A stretch of DNA of 64,000 nt from Corynebacterium afermentans subsp. afermentans (GTDB taxonomy: Bacteria > Actinomycetota > Actinomycetes > Mycobacteriales > Mycobacteriaceae), in NCBI RefSeq assembly GCF_030408355.1, contig NZ_CP046606.1, forward strand, positions 1,674,001 through 1,738,000. Direction: 5' to 3'. Each line of letters opens with the position of its first letter. Position 1 is the stretch's first letter. Shown one piece after another: positions 44,718 through 54,632 of this stretch. The notes under the pieces were generated by a model, which worked only from the letters and a program-made list of their open reading frames with translations, was not told the DNA's origin and did not search any database. Both the position numbers and the translations under genes were made by a program.

Positions 44718-45631
44718 GCCAGCCCGGCGACGATGCCGTCGAGGATGTCCTTTTCGCTGATGATGAAGCTGGTGGCGCCGGCTTCGCGCTCGAAGGCGTC
44801 CATGAGCTGCTCCACCACGGTGGAGCCGGAGCCGATCACGTCGGCACGGCCGGGGTGGACCACCGGGTTCTCACGACGTTGCGCTGCGGACTTGGCGCGC
44901 AGGTCCGCGGTCACCTCACGCAGCCGGTCGAAGGTGATCTCTGACATGTGGATGCGCACGGGGTCGTAGGTTTCCAGCCCCTGCGCTAGCGCGGAGAGCG
45001 TGGTGAAGGTGCCGGCGCAGCCAACGAACGTTCGCGCCTTAGCGAAAGGCACGGTGGCGGAGGCGGTGGTGACGTTGGCGTCGATAAGCTTTCTTGCCTC
45101 GGTCGTCTCCTCCGCGGTGGGCGGGTCGGTGCGCATGATGCGCTCGGTGATGCGCACACACCCCATTTGTGTGGAGATGGCATGGCCCTCCATGACGAAC
45201 TCAGTGGAGCCGCCGCCGAGGTCGATCACACAGAACGGACCGCGAGCCGGGTCGATGTCCGCGGTAGCACCGGCGAATGACAGCGCCGCCTCCTCCTCGC
45301 CGGAAATCACTTCAGCCACTGCACCCGGCTGGATCTGACCGAGGAGGCCCCGGGTCATGGCAAAGAAATCCTCGCGGTTGGCGGCGTCGCGGGTGGCAGA
45401 GGTGGCCACCATGCGCACGCGGGTGACGTGCTCGCGTTGCATCTCCTCGACGTAGTCGGCGAGTGCCTTGCGGGTGCGCTCGATGGCTTCCGGCGCGAAG
45501 TGGCCGGTCTCGTCGACACCCTGGCCGAGGCGGACGATGGTGTTGCGGCGGGAGACCTCGCCGGTGTCCGTGTCGTGGATGAGCAGGCGGATGGAGTTTG
45601 TGCCGCAGTCCACGGCGGCGACGCGGGTCAT
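44714..45631 (-). CDS. ppx: Exopolyphosphatase/GppA-family phosphatase
   Basis: The 305-residue protein starts at ATG 45631 and matches Ppx/GppA: VAAVDCGTNSIRLLIHD (phosphate loop), MVATSATRDAANREDFF, VISGEEEAALSF and VIDLGGGSTEFV. It hydrolyses polyphosphate or pppGpp. Longer frames upstream overlap DUF501 and are wrong. Order eno-ftsB-DUF501-ppx equals the mycobacterial Rv1023-Rv1026 order, except for the insertion described below. Start overlaps the DUF501 stop (ATGA). Confidence 0.93.
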   Translation of the reverse strand: MTRVAAVDCGTNSIRLLIHDTDTGEVSRRNTIVRLGQGVDETGHFAPEAIERTRKALADYVEEMQREHVTRVRMVATSATRDAANREDFFAMTRGLLGQIQPGAVAEVISGEEEAALSFAGATADIDPARGPFCVIDLGGGSTEFVMEGHAISTQMGCVRITERIMRTDPPTAEETTEARKLIDANVTTASATVPFAKARTFVGCAGTFTTLSALAQGLETYDPVRIHMSEITFDRLREVTADLRAKSAAQRRENPVVHPGRADVIGSGSTVVEQLMDAFEREAGATSFIISEKDILDGIVAGLA

Positions 45632-46191
45632 GCCAGCCCCTCCCCTGCTTCGGCGAGGGTGATGCCGAGGTCGTCGAGTGTGGGCCAGTCCGCGGGGATG
45701 GCGGTGCCGCGCAGGTCGCCGTGCTCGGCGGCCAGTGCTACTGCTTCGGTGCCGAAGCGGACGCGGTCCGGCCCTTCGGCCAGCGCGTAGGCGATGAGCA
45801 CGTGGAGGCACTTCACGCGCTCCGGCATACCGCCGCCGGAGAAGTCGGTGCCCAGGTCCTCGATGGCGTTGCGCTCGGCAAGGAAGTGTTCGTGGGCAGC
45901 CAGGTAGTCGGCGCGCAGATCCTCGCCTTCGTCGCTGTCGGCGTTGAGGCGGGCCTCCATCCACTTCATCACCTGCGCGACCTCGAGGCGGGAGGCCTCG
46001 GCGGTCAGGCGGGGGTCTGTGAGGTAGTAGAGGGTGGGGAACGGGGTGCCGTCGCCAAGTTTGGGCGCGGTCTTCACCACGGCCGGCTGGTTGTCCGGGG
46101 TGGTGTACGCAATGGCGAGCACGCCGCGCGGGGTGCGGCCGAGCTGCTCGGCCACGATGGCGAGTTGTTCGTCAGTGGGAGGAGTGTGCAT
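45628..46191 (-). CDS. DUF501-domain protein
   Basis: The 187-residue product from ATG 46191 (MHTPPTDEQLAIVAEQLGRT) has the DUF501 pattern: RGVLAIAYTTPDN, FPTLYYLTDPRLTAEASRLE and SGGGMPERVKCLHVLIAYAL. The function is unknown but the gene is always near ftsB and ppx in actinobacteria. It overlaps ppx by four bases. Confidence 0.88.
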   Translation of the reverse strand: MHTPPTDEQLAIVAEQLGRTPRGVLAIAYTTPDNQPAVVKTAPKLGDGTPFPTLYYLTDPRLTAEASRLEVAQVMKWMEARLNADSDEGEDLRADYLAAHEHFLAERNAIEDLGTDFSGGGMPERVKCLHVLIAYALAEGPDRVRFGTEAVALAAEHGDLRGTAIPADWPTLDDLGITLAEAGEGLA

Positions 46192-46215
46192 GCGCGCTAT
46201 TGTCCCACACACCAC

Positions 46216-46806
46216 CTACTGCGCTGGCGCGGGAGCTTCTGGTGCCGGGGCCTCCGGAGCGGCCGGTGCCGGCCCCTCCGGCGCGGGGGCGGGCGGAGCG
46301 TCGTCGATAGGCGGAAGCTCCTCCCCCGGAACCTCGCGCAGGGAATCCCACATCACTTCCGGCCAGGTGCGGGTGTCGGGGATGTCGTCCTTGCCGGTGG
46401 TGATGGCCTCAGGGGCGGTCATGCGGGGGTCGATGATGCGCCAAGCGGTCTCGCCCTCTTCCATGACGCCGAGGCGGCGGCGGGCTTCCTGTTTGAGGAA
46501 GGCGTCGTCGTCGTACATGGCGATGTCGTCCTCCAGAGCCTGCTTTTGGGTCTCGAGGCGGGCGATGGACTCGTTGGCGCGGGCGATCTCGGCGCGGCCC
46601 TCGTAGAAGTTCCGCAGCGGGGCCGCGATAGCCAACAGCACGAGGATGAGCACGGCGATGAGGATGACCACGCTGGCCATGTCCTGCTTCGGAAACGCGA
46701 TTGCCCGGCCGCGCTGCTTGCGGCGCGCGGCGCGCTCGGCGTTTTCCCGGTCGCGGCTGGCAACGGGGACCGTGCTGGGGCGGCGGGTGCGGGAGCGCTT
46801 CGTCAT
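46216..46806 (-). CDS. ftsB: Septum formation initiator FtsB/DivIC-like protein
   Basis: The 196-residue protein has a basic cytoplasmic start (RSRTRRPSTVP), a single transmembrane helix (ASVVILIAVLILVLLAIAAP, near 44-63), a coiled coil (IARANESIARLETQKQALED) and QEARRRLGVMEEGE(T)AW, the conserved FtsB end. A Pro/Ala-rich tail of about 45 residues follows. It belongs to the FtsB-FtsL-FtsQ division complex. Its usual neighbour eno is 3.6 kb away because of the SWIM/AbiE insertion. Confidence 0.92.
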   Translation of the reverse strand: MTKRSRTRRPSTVPVASRDRENAERAARRKQRGRAIAFPKQDMASVVILIAVLILVLLAIAAPLRNFYEGRAEIARANESIARLETQKQALEDDIAMYDDDAFLKQEARRRLGVMEEGETAWRIIDPRMTAPEAITTGKDDIPDTRTWPEVMWDSLREVPGEELPPIDDAPPAPAPEGPAPAAPEAPAPEAPAPAQ

Positions 46807-46830
46807 AATTAGCAGATGATACGCCAGGGG

Positions 46831-48480
46831 CTAGAGGCGTTCGAGGATCTCGCGGATGGCGGCGCGGCCGGCGTAGCGGGCCCGCAGGTCCTCCGCCAGC
46901 TCGTTGAAGCGGGCCTGCGCTTTCGCGTCGTCGGCGACGAACTTGCGGATGTCCTTCAGTTCCGCCTCCAGGCGCTTGTAGCTGGGCAGATCGCCCGCGG
47001 CGGCGAAGTGCTCCGCCAGACGAAACATCAGCTCGGTGCCGCGGGCACGGTCCACGTTCACGCCGATGGCGGTGCCCAGCTCAAAGATCAGCTCCGGGTC
47101 CAGCTCGTCCGGGCGCGGGTGCTCGGTGGCCACGCGGTAGCCCAACTCGAAGTCGTCGAAGTGCTCGGCGTAGAGCAGCTTGAGGTTGCCCTGGATCCAG
47201 CTCGGGGCGGCGTCGATGACCTCTTGGGCCATGGCGGGGGTGGCGCCGTCTTCGGCCAGCAGCTCGCGGAAACCCCGACCCGGGTGGGATGTGGCAAAGG
47301 CGGTGCGGAACTTGAGTAAGGCACCAGGGCCGAAGTAGCGGTCCAGGCGAGCTGTCAGCGCCTCCATGGAGACGCCGGTGCCGCCAAGGCCCAGGCGTTT
47401 CCTGCTCACGCGCTCCTTCAAGGCTGCTTCGAGCAGGTCACGGGCGTCATCATCGCGGGCGCGCTCCTCAAAAAAGGCGAGCAGTTCGTCGCCGGAGAGC
47501 ATCTGCTCGAGTGCGAGGTCGTCGCCGCGCAGGCGCGCGATGCCTTCGCGCAGGTACTCCAGTGCGTCGTCGAAGCGGCCGTGGGTGTCCTGCGTGTCCT
47601 GCTTGTCCAGGCGGCGCTCCAACTCGTCGATGGCCGGGATGTCCAGCCAGTCGGCGTAATCGGCCAGGTCGGGTTCGCCGAAGCCGGTTTCGTCGAAGAC
47701 CAGGTTGGAGATCCACTCCACCACCTCCCCCGGCGTCGGCGGCGCCTGCCGGTAGGCGGCCAGGTGCAGGATGATGGCGGTGCGGTAGGCGTCGGCAAGC
47801 GAGCCGTAGGCGTCGTCAGTGCGCAGCAGCATCTGCCCGATGCCCTCGGTGGCGGCCTCCAGCGGGCGCACCAGCTGCGCGCCCCAGCCGCGGTCGATGC
47901 AGGTCGAGCAGATGTCCAGCAGCGCGAACCACTCCTGCGCCACCTCCGCGGTCAGGCGCGCAGACCAGCCGGGGTTCTTGCGGCTCAAGCGGTCCACTCG
48001 TTGGGCGATTCGCCTACCGACGGCCTCCGGTCCCCCACCGTGCTCCGCCGCCCCAACCTCCAGCACAAGGTCCACATTCGGCTGCGCGACACGCAAGTTG
48101 CGCACCAGCTGGACCAGCTGGTCGTGGCGCAGGTTGGCCACGAACGCGTCGATCTCGTCGTCGAACACGGCCTCCGCCGCGGCCGCCGCCTGCACGCTGG
48201 GGGTGAACACTTCCCCGCGCTCGTGGATCAGCTTCAGCGCGGTGGCCACGGCGTGGCGGCACCACTCGTGCTCGATCGCGCAATCGCATTCGGCCTGCAA
48301 GTCCGCGCCGCTAAGCAGAAGCCGCACGTGGTACTCGTGCGGCGCGGTCACCGTGGAGCGCACCACGTTGTCGGTGCGCTCGGTGATGTCTACCCGGTTC
48401 GGGTCGATCTTCTGCCCACGGTCAAAACTCGCGTGGTCGGTGCGCTCCGCCAGGTAGTCCACGGTCAGCTGATCAAACAT
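46831..48480 (-). CDS. SWIM zinc-finger protein
   Basis: The 549-residue product starts at ATG 48480 (MFDQLTVDYLAERTDHASFD). The SWIM motif C-x-C-x(n)-C-x-H is seen in LQAECDCAIEHEWCRHAVAT near residue 65. A long alpha-helical C-terminal part may be TPR-like. SWIM proteins bind DNA or protein partners; this role is unknown. A peptide GGGPEAVGRR near residue 155 is encoded by a copy of the 28-nt dispersed repeat (48012-48039), using rare AGG and CGA codons. Confidence 0.75.
   Translation of the reverse strand: MFDQLTVDYLAERTDHASFDRGQKIDPNRVDITERTDNVVRSTVTAPHEYHVRLLLSGADLQAECDCAIEHEWCRHAVATALKLIHERGEVFTPSVQAAAAAEAVFDDEIDAFVANLRHDQLVQLVRNLRVAQPNVDLVLEVGAAEHGGGPEAVGRRIAQRVDRLSRKNPGWSARLTAEVAQEWFALLDICSTCIDRGWGAQLVRPLEAATEGIGQMLLRTDDAYGSLADAYRTAIILHLAAYRQAPPTPGEVVEWISNLVFDETGFGEPDLADYADWLDIPAIDELERRLDKQDTQDTHGRFDDALEYLREGIARLRGDDLALEQMLSGDELLAFFEERARDDDARDLLEAALKERVSRKRLGLGGTGVSMEALTARLDRYFGPGALLKFRTAFATSHPGRGFRELLAEDGATPAMAQEVIDAAPSWIQGNLKLLYAEHFDDFELGYRVATEHPRPDELDPELIFELGTAIGVNVDRARGTELMFRLAEHFAAAGDLPSYKRLEAELKDIRKFVADDAKAQARFNELAEDLRARYAGRAAIREILERL
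48012..48039 (+). repeat. Extended TATCGACG repeat inside SWIM gene
   Basis: It differs from 8141-8168 at two of 28 positions (one changes TATCGACG to TACCGACG). The copy keeps the SWIM reading frame open. Confidence 0.6.
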
Positions 48481-48505
48481 GGTACGAATGGTCACCCGCC
48501 CAACT

Positions 48506-49435
48506 TTACGTGCTCTCGCCCCAACGCTGCCTGTCTGGATTCCAATAAGATTCGCCGAGATCACCAGATAGTGCCGGATCCAGCACCTCAGAGACATACG
48601 ACATCGCTGCCGGGTAGTCCCTGTACTCGTCTGGCAAGCCGAAATAAGTCGCTGCATGCGCAGAGAAGTTCTTCTCCCACGACGGTGGCGCCCACATCTC
48701 CGTCGGGGTCTCAATTCCCCTTCGCCGCGCTTCGTGTCGGCAAGCGCTTTCCAGCTTTTCCGCCGATATCGGGCGTGTGAGCAAGATGGTGATGATGTCC
48801 GCCAGGTCGTGGTAACGGTTGCTATCCCCACTGCGGTGTTCTTCCCTCATCGCGCAGATTTTGTCAGCGAGCTGCGATTCAATCGCGGTTGCGTAAACCG
48901 CAAATGGTTTTAGGTACTCCGAGGAGAGTTTGCCCAGCGTCGGGTCAACTTCTACCCGTTCATGTGGTTCCTGTGTATGCCGCTGTTCGGTGAGGTCCAG
49001 GCTAAAGGCCTGGAACACAACGGGCCCCATCATGGCGTCGAGCGAGACTTCGTAAGTCGGTCCCCTGTAGCCGTCATCGCCACCTACTCGCTTCTGCCGC
49101 ATGCTTCTTACTCTGTAGCTCAGCGAACCTTGTCCGGGCCGTCGAGCAATCTCGTGCATCTCAGCTTCGATGCTCTCAAGCGGACCAAGCCGAGGAATGC
49201 GGGCCAAATCAACATCGGTGGTAGTGCGTCCCTCACCGTTTCTCATCAACAACGACGCGCCGCCTTTGAGCACCCACTCATCGGATCCCGCCTGAAAGAC
49301 TCGCTCCAGAAACCCCTCAAACGCAATCTGGTAGCGAATTAAATCGCTCGGCAGGCCGCAGTCCTTCGCTCGCTTCGCGATGGCTTGGTTGAGCTTCTTT
49401 TGCCGCTCTTTATTCTCGCGCCTACTTGTAACCAT
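48506..49435 (-). CDS. AbiEii toxin, nucleotidyltransferase-fold (type IV TA)
   Basis: The 309-residue protein shows the AbiEii/DUF1814 nucleotidyltransferase signature: WVLKGGASLLMRNGEGRTTT (GG-x-S-like motif, about residues 56-75), directly followed by DVDLARIP (catalytic aspartates). ADKICAMREEHRSGDSNRYH (about 190-210) is the conserved C-terminal block. AbiEii toxins block tRNA or transfer NMP to tRNA acceptor ends. Its start overlaps the antitoxin stop by 14 bp. The toxin has no visible defects. Confidence 0.9.
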   Translation of the reverse strand: MVTSRRENKERQKKLNQAIAKRAKDCGLPSDLIRYQIAFEGFLERVFQAGSDEWVLKGGASLLMRNGEGRTTTDVDLARIPRLGPLESIEAEMHEIARRPGQGSLSYRVRSMRQKRVGGDDGYRGPTYEVSLDAMMGPVVFQAFSLDLTEQRHTQEPHERVEVDPTLGKLSSEYLKPFAVYATAIESQLADKICAMREEHRSGDSNRYHDLADIITILLTRPISAEKLESACRHEARRRGIETPTEMWAPPSWEKNFSAHAATYFGLPDEYRDYPAAMSYVSEVLDPALSGDLGESYWNPDRQRWGEST

Positions 49436-50249
49436 CAGCCCACTGCTTCGCTATCTGGTCTAGCTGCTTCCGGTATGGCTCTAATGCCTTGTCGAGTTGT
49501 TTTCTGACAATTTCGTTGAAGCCCTCGAACATGTTGGGATCGGTCACCCTGAGCTCCATTCCCTTCGTGGTGTGAACCAGTCGTTTGCGAAGTTCATCGA
49601 TGTCCTCCACGGAGGTCGCTTCAGCACTCAGCTCGGAGACCAACTGCGTACCGGTTTTTGCCCCGTAGGAACGAGCTGCTGGCTCCAGTTTCTCGGCGAG
49701 GTCATCTATGCGTACGTTCTCCTTCCGCAGGGCATCTGCGACAAGGTCAGCCAAATAACCCCTTTCGATCTTTTGCTCAGCCAGGTCGCCTACCGTCCTG
49801 GCCACGCTCGTCACCGGCAGCCCATCCACGGACACAATGTCGACATCGGTAAGCGTGCGGCGCGTATAGATACGGATTCCCTGCTGCCGCGTCTGCTTCG
49901 TGCCACCGGTTGAAAATGTGAACTTCGGCGGGATCAACCGCCCGATGTCGTGGATGCGCGCCGCAGACTCGTGAGAGACCACAACGGGCCACTCATCCTC
50001 CCAGCGCTCGTCGATGAACTTCATCGGCTCGAGCGCAAGCCAGGCGGCACGAATCTCATCCTGCGGCCCTGCTTGATGGGAGGGCAGCAAGTACACGCCA
50101 TGCCTCGCTCGATCAAGGTCACCTTTTTCGGCCAACCGCGACAGTTGCAGCCTTTCCACGCCCTCCCGGCCAGCCTGCGCCGTCGTTACGATCCCCCACT
50201 GGTCGGAGGCGACCATCTCCAAAGTCGCCAACACATCCGCTTGCTTCAT
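49422..50249 (-). CDS. AbiEi antitoxin/autorepressor (type IV TA)
   Basis: The 275-residue product starts at ATG 50249 behind GGAGGGG; a GTG 15 bases upstream is less likely. The N-terminus is a winged helix (MKQADVLATLEMVASDQWGI through REGVERLQLSRLAEKGDLDR) and the rest is the AbiEi C-terminal domain with VDGLPVTSVARTVGDLAEQK. AbiEi neutralises AbiEii without direct binding and represses its own promoter. The operator with inverted half-sites lies at 50280-50338. Confidence 0.88.
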   Translation of the reverse strand: MKQADVLATLEMVASDQWGIVTTAQAGREGVERLQLSRLAEKGDLDRARHGVYLLPSHQAGPQDEIRAAWLALEPMKFIDERWEDEWPVVVSHESAARIHDIGRLIPPKFTFSTGGTKQTRQQGIRIYTRRTLTDVDIVSVDGLPVTSVARTVGDLAEQKIERGYLADLVADALRKENVRIDDLAEKLEPAARSYGAKTGTQLVSELSAEATSVEDIDELRKRLVHTTKGMELRVTDPNMFEGFNEIVRKQLDKALEPYRKQLDQIAKQWADGYK

Positions 50250-50279
50250 GCGCCCCTCCGTCACTTTGTATCGCTTCCT

Positions 50280-50338
50280 ACTGACGATTGTATCACTCAG
50301 AGAGATACAATCGTCAGTTCAGATTGATACAAACGTCA
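50280..50338. promoter_or_regulatory. AbiEi operator with three half-sites, overlapping promoter
   Basis: ACTGACGATTGTATC (50280-50294) is perfectly inverted at 50304-50318, nine bases apart, and a third half-site GATACAAACGTCA follows at 50326-50338. Minus-strand -35/-10-like TGACGA and TACAAT lie inside the repeat. The layout matches autoregulation by AbiEi binding to inverted repeats. Confidence 0.85.
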
Positions 50339-50353
50339 AACAATGGGGCCAAA

Positions 50354-50384
50354 AGAAGACCCCGCGCCGAAAACGGGCGGGGCC
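50354..50384 (-). terminator. Terminator of eno
   Basis: On the minus strand a G+C stem (GGCCCCGCCCG/CGGCGCGGGGTC) is followed by TTCTTTT, downstream of the eno stop at 50409. Confidence 0.85.
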
Positions 50385-50408
50385 GAAGGTGGGTCGATAG
50401 ACAGGTGC

Positions 50409-51713
<1,305 letters not shown>

Positions 51714-51743
51714 TTACCGCGTACCAGCTTAGCCCGGGGTTGG

Positions 51744-52550
51744 CTAGCGGTGTGCCGGCTGGTTCAGCGCGTAGTTCGCCGCGGCATCGCGGACTCTGGC
51801 CACGTAGTCGTTGGACTGGTTGTAGGCGAAAATCGCCTGGCGCCAGCCCTCCTCCGTGGCCAAGTCGCGCGTGGCGCCGCCGGAATTGCACAGGAGGTTC
51901 GCGGCACCCAGGGCGGCGTCGTCGATCTGCTGCGGGTCCGGGTAGCCGTCGCCGTTAGCGTCGCGCCCGTAGCGCGCCCACGACTCGGGGATGAACTGCA
52001 TCGGGCCCACGGCGCGGTCGAACTCGGGGTCGTTGTCTATCGCGCCTTTGTCGGTGTCGGTGACGCGGGCGAAACCGTCGCCGTCGAGCTTCGGGCCAAT
52101 GATCGGCGGCTCCGGGTAGCCGTCCTGGTTTAGCTGGGAGTTGTCGAAGCGGCCCGTATACGTGCCGTGGCGCGTTTCCACCCAGCCGATGCCGGCGAGC
52201 GTGTTCCACTGCAGGTTGCAGGCCGGCCAAGACTCCTTGGCGATCAGGGCGGCGTTGGCGTAGGCGCGGATGGCCTGGCCGGAGACGTTGGTGGCGTTGC
52301 CGATATCCTGCGACCAGTCAAAGAGCAGGTCGGAGGTGCGGCCGGGGCCGTGGACGTCGATAGGCGGGGGTGCTACGGCGGCCGGCGGCGGCATGGTGGT
52401 GGGCACCGGCTGCAGCGGCTCGCGGCGATCCGGGGCAGAAAACGCGGCGATGAGCCACGCGACCAGCGCGACCACCATCACCACCGCGGCGGCCGCGACG
52501 AGGACACCCGCGCAGCCGCACCCGCGCGCTACTCGCCTGGCTGCTGACAT
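51744..52550 (-). CDS. Membrane-anchored lytic transglycosylase (LpqU-like, MltB family)
   Basis: The 268-residue protein starts at ATG 52550 with an N-terminal anchor (GVLVAAAAVVMVVALVAWLI), a Pro-rich linker, and a transglycosylase domain: NTLAGIGWVETRHGTY with the catalytic Glu, DRAVGPMQFIPESWARYG and an EF-hand-like DANGDGYPDPQQIDDAALG. It cleaves peptidoglycan strands outside the membrane. Its place next to eno and mazG equals mycobacterial Rv1022 (lpqU). No lipobox cysteine is obvious, so it is anchored by the helix. Confidence 0.9.
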   Translation of the reverse strand: MSAARRVARGCGCAGVLVAAAAVVMVVALVAWLIAAFSAPDRREPLQPVPTTMPPPAAVAPPPIDVHGPGRTSDLLFDWSQDIGNATNVSGQAIRAYANAALIAKESWPACNLQWNTLAGIGWVETRHGTYTGRFDNSQLNQDGYPEPPIIGPKLDGDGFARVTDTDKGAIDNDPEFDRAVGPMQFIPESWARYGRDANGDGYPDPQQIDDAALGAANLLCNSGGATRDLATEEGWRQAIFAYNQSNDYVARVRDAAANYALNQPAHR

Positions 52551-52639
52551 GACCGGAGAGTGTACCGCGCGGATGCCCGCGAATGGTGAACGCGCCGGTG
52601 GCACAGCACTTCTGTCACACCTGTCACTTGTTTAACATG

Positions 52640-52645
52640 TATGAT
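52640..52645 (+). promoter_or_regulatory. -10-like hexamer for the secreted protein gene
   Basis: TATGAT lies 41 bases before ATG 52687 and a Shine-Dalgarno-like GAAAGGA follows. No convincing -35 is seen. Confidence 0.4.
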
Positions 52646-52686
52646 TCTCCGCGACCTAGTTTCATCCCCGAAAGGACCCCTTCACA

Positions 52687-53103
52687 ATGCGCCGTATCGC
52701 AACCCTTGCCGCCGCTGGTCTGATGGCCGCGGCCGCCATCGCCTCCCCCGCCACCGCCCAGGCACAGACGCAGTCGCTCGAGCTGATCAAGCTGCTCAAC
52801 GGCAACATCGCCACCGCAAACTGCGACGCCCTGCGCGTCGGCCTGACCTCCACCAACATGGTCGGCCCGGACACCACCCGCTCCCAGCTCGTTTCCAACG
52901 TAAACAACGTCGTCGGCACAGACGCCACGCTGCGCCTCGTGTCCGCATCCACGGTCGGCGCGCTTGCAGACCGCGCTTTGGAGTGCGGCATCGTCAAACC
53001 CGACCCGGCCACCCCGCTGGACAAGTTCTTCGAGATGAGCTCCCAGATGTCCTCCCAGGCCAACCTGCCGGAGATCCGCAACTACATCGGCGCGCTGCGC
53101 TAA
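52687..53103 (+). CDS. Small secreted protein of unknown function
   Basis: The 138-residue product has a signal peptide (MRRIATLAAAGLMAAAAIAS, cleavage near ATA-QA) and a helical domain with two cysteines (ANCDALRVG, LECGIVKP) likely forming a disulfide. It is inserted between mazG and the lpqU-like gene, which are adjacent in mycobacteria. I recognise no family; such short secreted helical proteins are common in corynebacteria. Confidence 0.75.
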   Translation: MRRIATLAAAGLMAAAAIASPATAQAQTQSLELIKLLNGNIATANCDALRVGLTSTNMVGPDTTRSQLVSNVNNVVGTDATLRLVSASTVGALADRALECGIVKPDPATPLDKFFEMSSQMSSQANLPEIRNYIGALR

Positions 53104-53116
53104 TTCAGCTCCGCGG

Positions 53117-53722
53117 CTAGCGCTTCTCGGCCGCCTTGCCTTCCTCCCACAACCGGTCCTGGGTGGCTTTGTCCACGGGGCCGGTTGAACCGTCGAAAAG
53201 ATAGGGCGCGCGGCGGCGCATCTTCTGCACAAACGCGTCAGCCACGTCGCCGAAATCGAACGCGCCGGACTCCGAAGCGATCTCGGCGTGGAACAGGACT
53301 TGGAGCAGCAGGTCGGACAGTTCGGACTTTAGATCGTCGATAGGCAATTTGTGCTCGATTGCCTGCGCGACCTCCTCAGCCTCCTCCCGAAGAAACGGCA
53401 GGAGGCTTTCGTGCGTCATCGCCTGCTCCCATTCGCCGCGGCGGCGCGCGGCGTGCATCGTGCGGGTGGCCTCGAAGACAGGGTCATCGAGGCTATCGAC
53501 GCGCACCGTTTCCGCGCCCTCCCCCTGCCAGCGGCGGACCTCCGGATCGTCCGGATCGGTGGAAATCAGCCAGCTTTCCGTGCCGCCTTCGACGTTGAGG
53601 GCCCAGCGGACGTCGACAGGCACCTCAGGCGTGAAGGCGACATCGCCCCTGATGCGGCCAGCGAGGTGGAGGGGGATGAGGGAGGGCCAGCGGGGGTCGA
53701 GAAGCAAGACGGTTGCGGTCAT
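53117..53722 (-). CDS. mazG: MazG-family nucleoside triphosphate pyrophosphohydrolase
   Basis: The 201-residue protein starts at ATG 53722. An N-terminal region of about 90 residues, not found in E. coli MazG but usual in actinobacteria, precedes the catalytic helices LREEAEEVAQAI (EEAEE 113-117) and LKSELSDLLLQVLFHAEIA (E134, D137), which bind magnesium. It hydrolyses NTPs or damaged nucleotides to monophosphates. PIDD at 127-130 is coded by a TATCGACG copy. Confidence 0.92.
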   Translation of the reverse strand: MTATVLLLDPRWPSLIPLHLAGRIRGDVAFTPEVPVDVRWALNVEGGTESWLISTDPDDPEVRRWQGEGAETVRVDSLDDPVFEATRTMHAARRRGEWEQAMTHESLLPFLREEAEEVAQAIEHKLPIDDLKSELSDLLLQVLFHAEIASESGAFDFGDVADAFVQKMRRRAPYLFDGSTGPVDKATQDRLWEEGKAAEKR

Positions 53723-53743
53723 GATGGGCAAGTCTAAGGGCTC

Positions 53744-53749
53744 TAAGAT
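53744..53749 (+). promoter_or_regulatory. Putative -10 of a leaderless promoter
   Basis: TAAGAT ends seven bases before ATG 53757, supporting that start over ATG 53748, which the hexamer overlaps. Confidence 0.45.
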
Positions 53750-53756
53750 GGAGCGC

Positions 53757-54404
53757 ATGACTCAGATTGCTCAAGCCCTCGAGACCGTCAAACCCACCGC
53801 GCAGGACGCGCTGGGCCACTCCGTGACCTTCTCCCCCATCCGCTGGAAAACCGGCTGGCCGCACCACCTGCGCCGCGTGCCGCCGTTCCGCGACGACGCC
53901 ACCGCCTCCATCACCCGCTCCGAAGTCTTCGCGTTCGGCGCGGACGTGCGTGAGTCCGGTTTTGCGCGCGAGCAGATCATCGACTTTTTGGGCGCCTGCT
54001 TCGCCTACGTCGCCGGCCAGTCCAACCAGGTGATGCAGATGCAGGCGTTTTTGCGCAACAAGGGCAACGCGGCTCAGTTGCTTGCGGCTGCGCGTCGTTT
54101 AGACGGCGTCGTCGCCGTTGACGCTTACGGCTCTTTGGTGGCGACTGGGCTGCCGCCGAAGTTCGCCTCCGCCGTGGCGTACTTCCTGGCCGGCGAGCAG
54201 GAGGCTGGTGAGGCTTCGAAGCCGGTGATCATCTGCTCCAACCGTGCGAAGGTGGCCGGGCTGGCCAAGGACGCCGACTGGACCGCCGACGAGTACGGCG
54301 AGTACCTGGCCGCCCTGGCTTCAGCGCGCGACGCTTACGACTCGTCGCTGCCCCTGGACACCGTCGAGTGGGCGCTGCGGGAGTTCGCCGCCGAGCAGGA
54401 GTAG
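53757..54404 (+). CDS. Conserved soluble protein, function unknown
   Basis: The 215-residue protein starts MTQIAQALETVKPTAQDALG. It contains FRDDATASITRSEVFAFGAD, SNQVMQMQAFLRNKGNAAQL and AVAYFLAGEQEAG...SKPVIICSNRAKV. The look is that of helical, DNA-glycosylase-like (OGG-fold) proteins of corynebacteria, but the helix-hairpin-helix and catalytic residues cannot be confirmed by eye. It is divergent from mazG with a leaderless-type promoter. Confidence 0.6.
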   Translation: MTQIAQALETVKPTAQDALGHSVTFSPIRWKTGWPHHLRRVPPFRDDATASITRSEVFAFGADVRESGFAREQIIDFLGACFAYVAGQSNQVMQMQAFLRNKGNAAQLLAAARRLDGVVAVDAYGSLVATGLPPKFASAVAYFLAGEQEAGEASKPVIICSNRAKVAGLAKDADWTADEYGEYLAALASARDAYDSSLPLDTVEWALREFAAEQE

Positions 54405-54452
54405 GGGGTTTTTGGGGGTGGGACTGCGCTGGCTCCTCTGAGATTTCCGCAA

Positions 54453-54523
54453 GTGGTGAAACTCAAATGGTGAATCTGCGCCAAAACGGCGGACTTTCAC
54501 CACTTGGCTTTCACCATCTGTGG
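54453..54523. repeat. TGGTGAA-type inverted repeat, imperfect relative of 2678-2748
   Basis: AAGTGGTGAAA near 54461 is inverted as TTTCACCACTT near 54496, and CAAATGGTGAA and TTTCACCATCTG form a second pair. The right-hand TTCACCATCTG and the TTTCCGC element are shared with the perfect repeat at 2678-2748. Confidence 0.6.
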
Positions 54524-54632
54524 TCAGGTAGCCGCCCAAGGCCAGGGCCGGACGGGCCCCACCTGCCGCCACCACGCAAACCGCTGCTTTGTCCGGCGCC
54601 CCTCACGCTCTGGCTGGGTAGGGGTCGATTCC

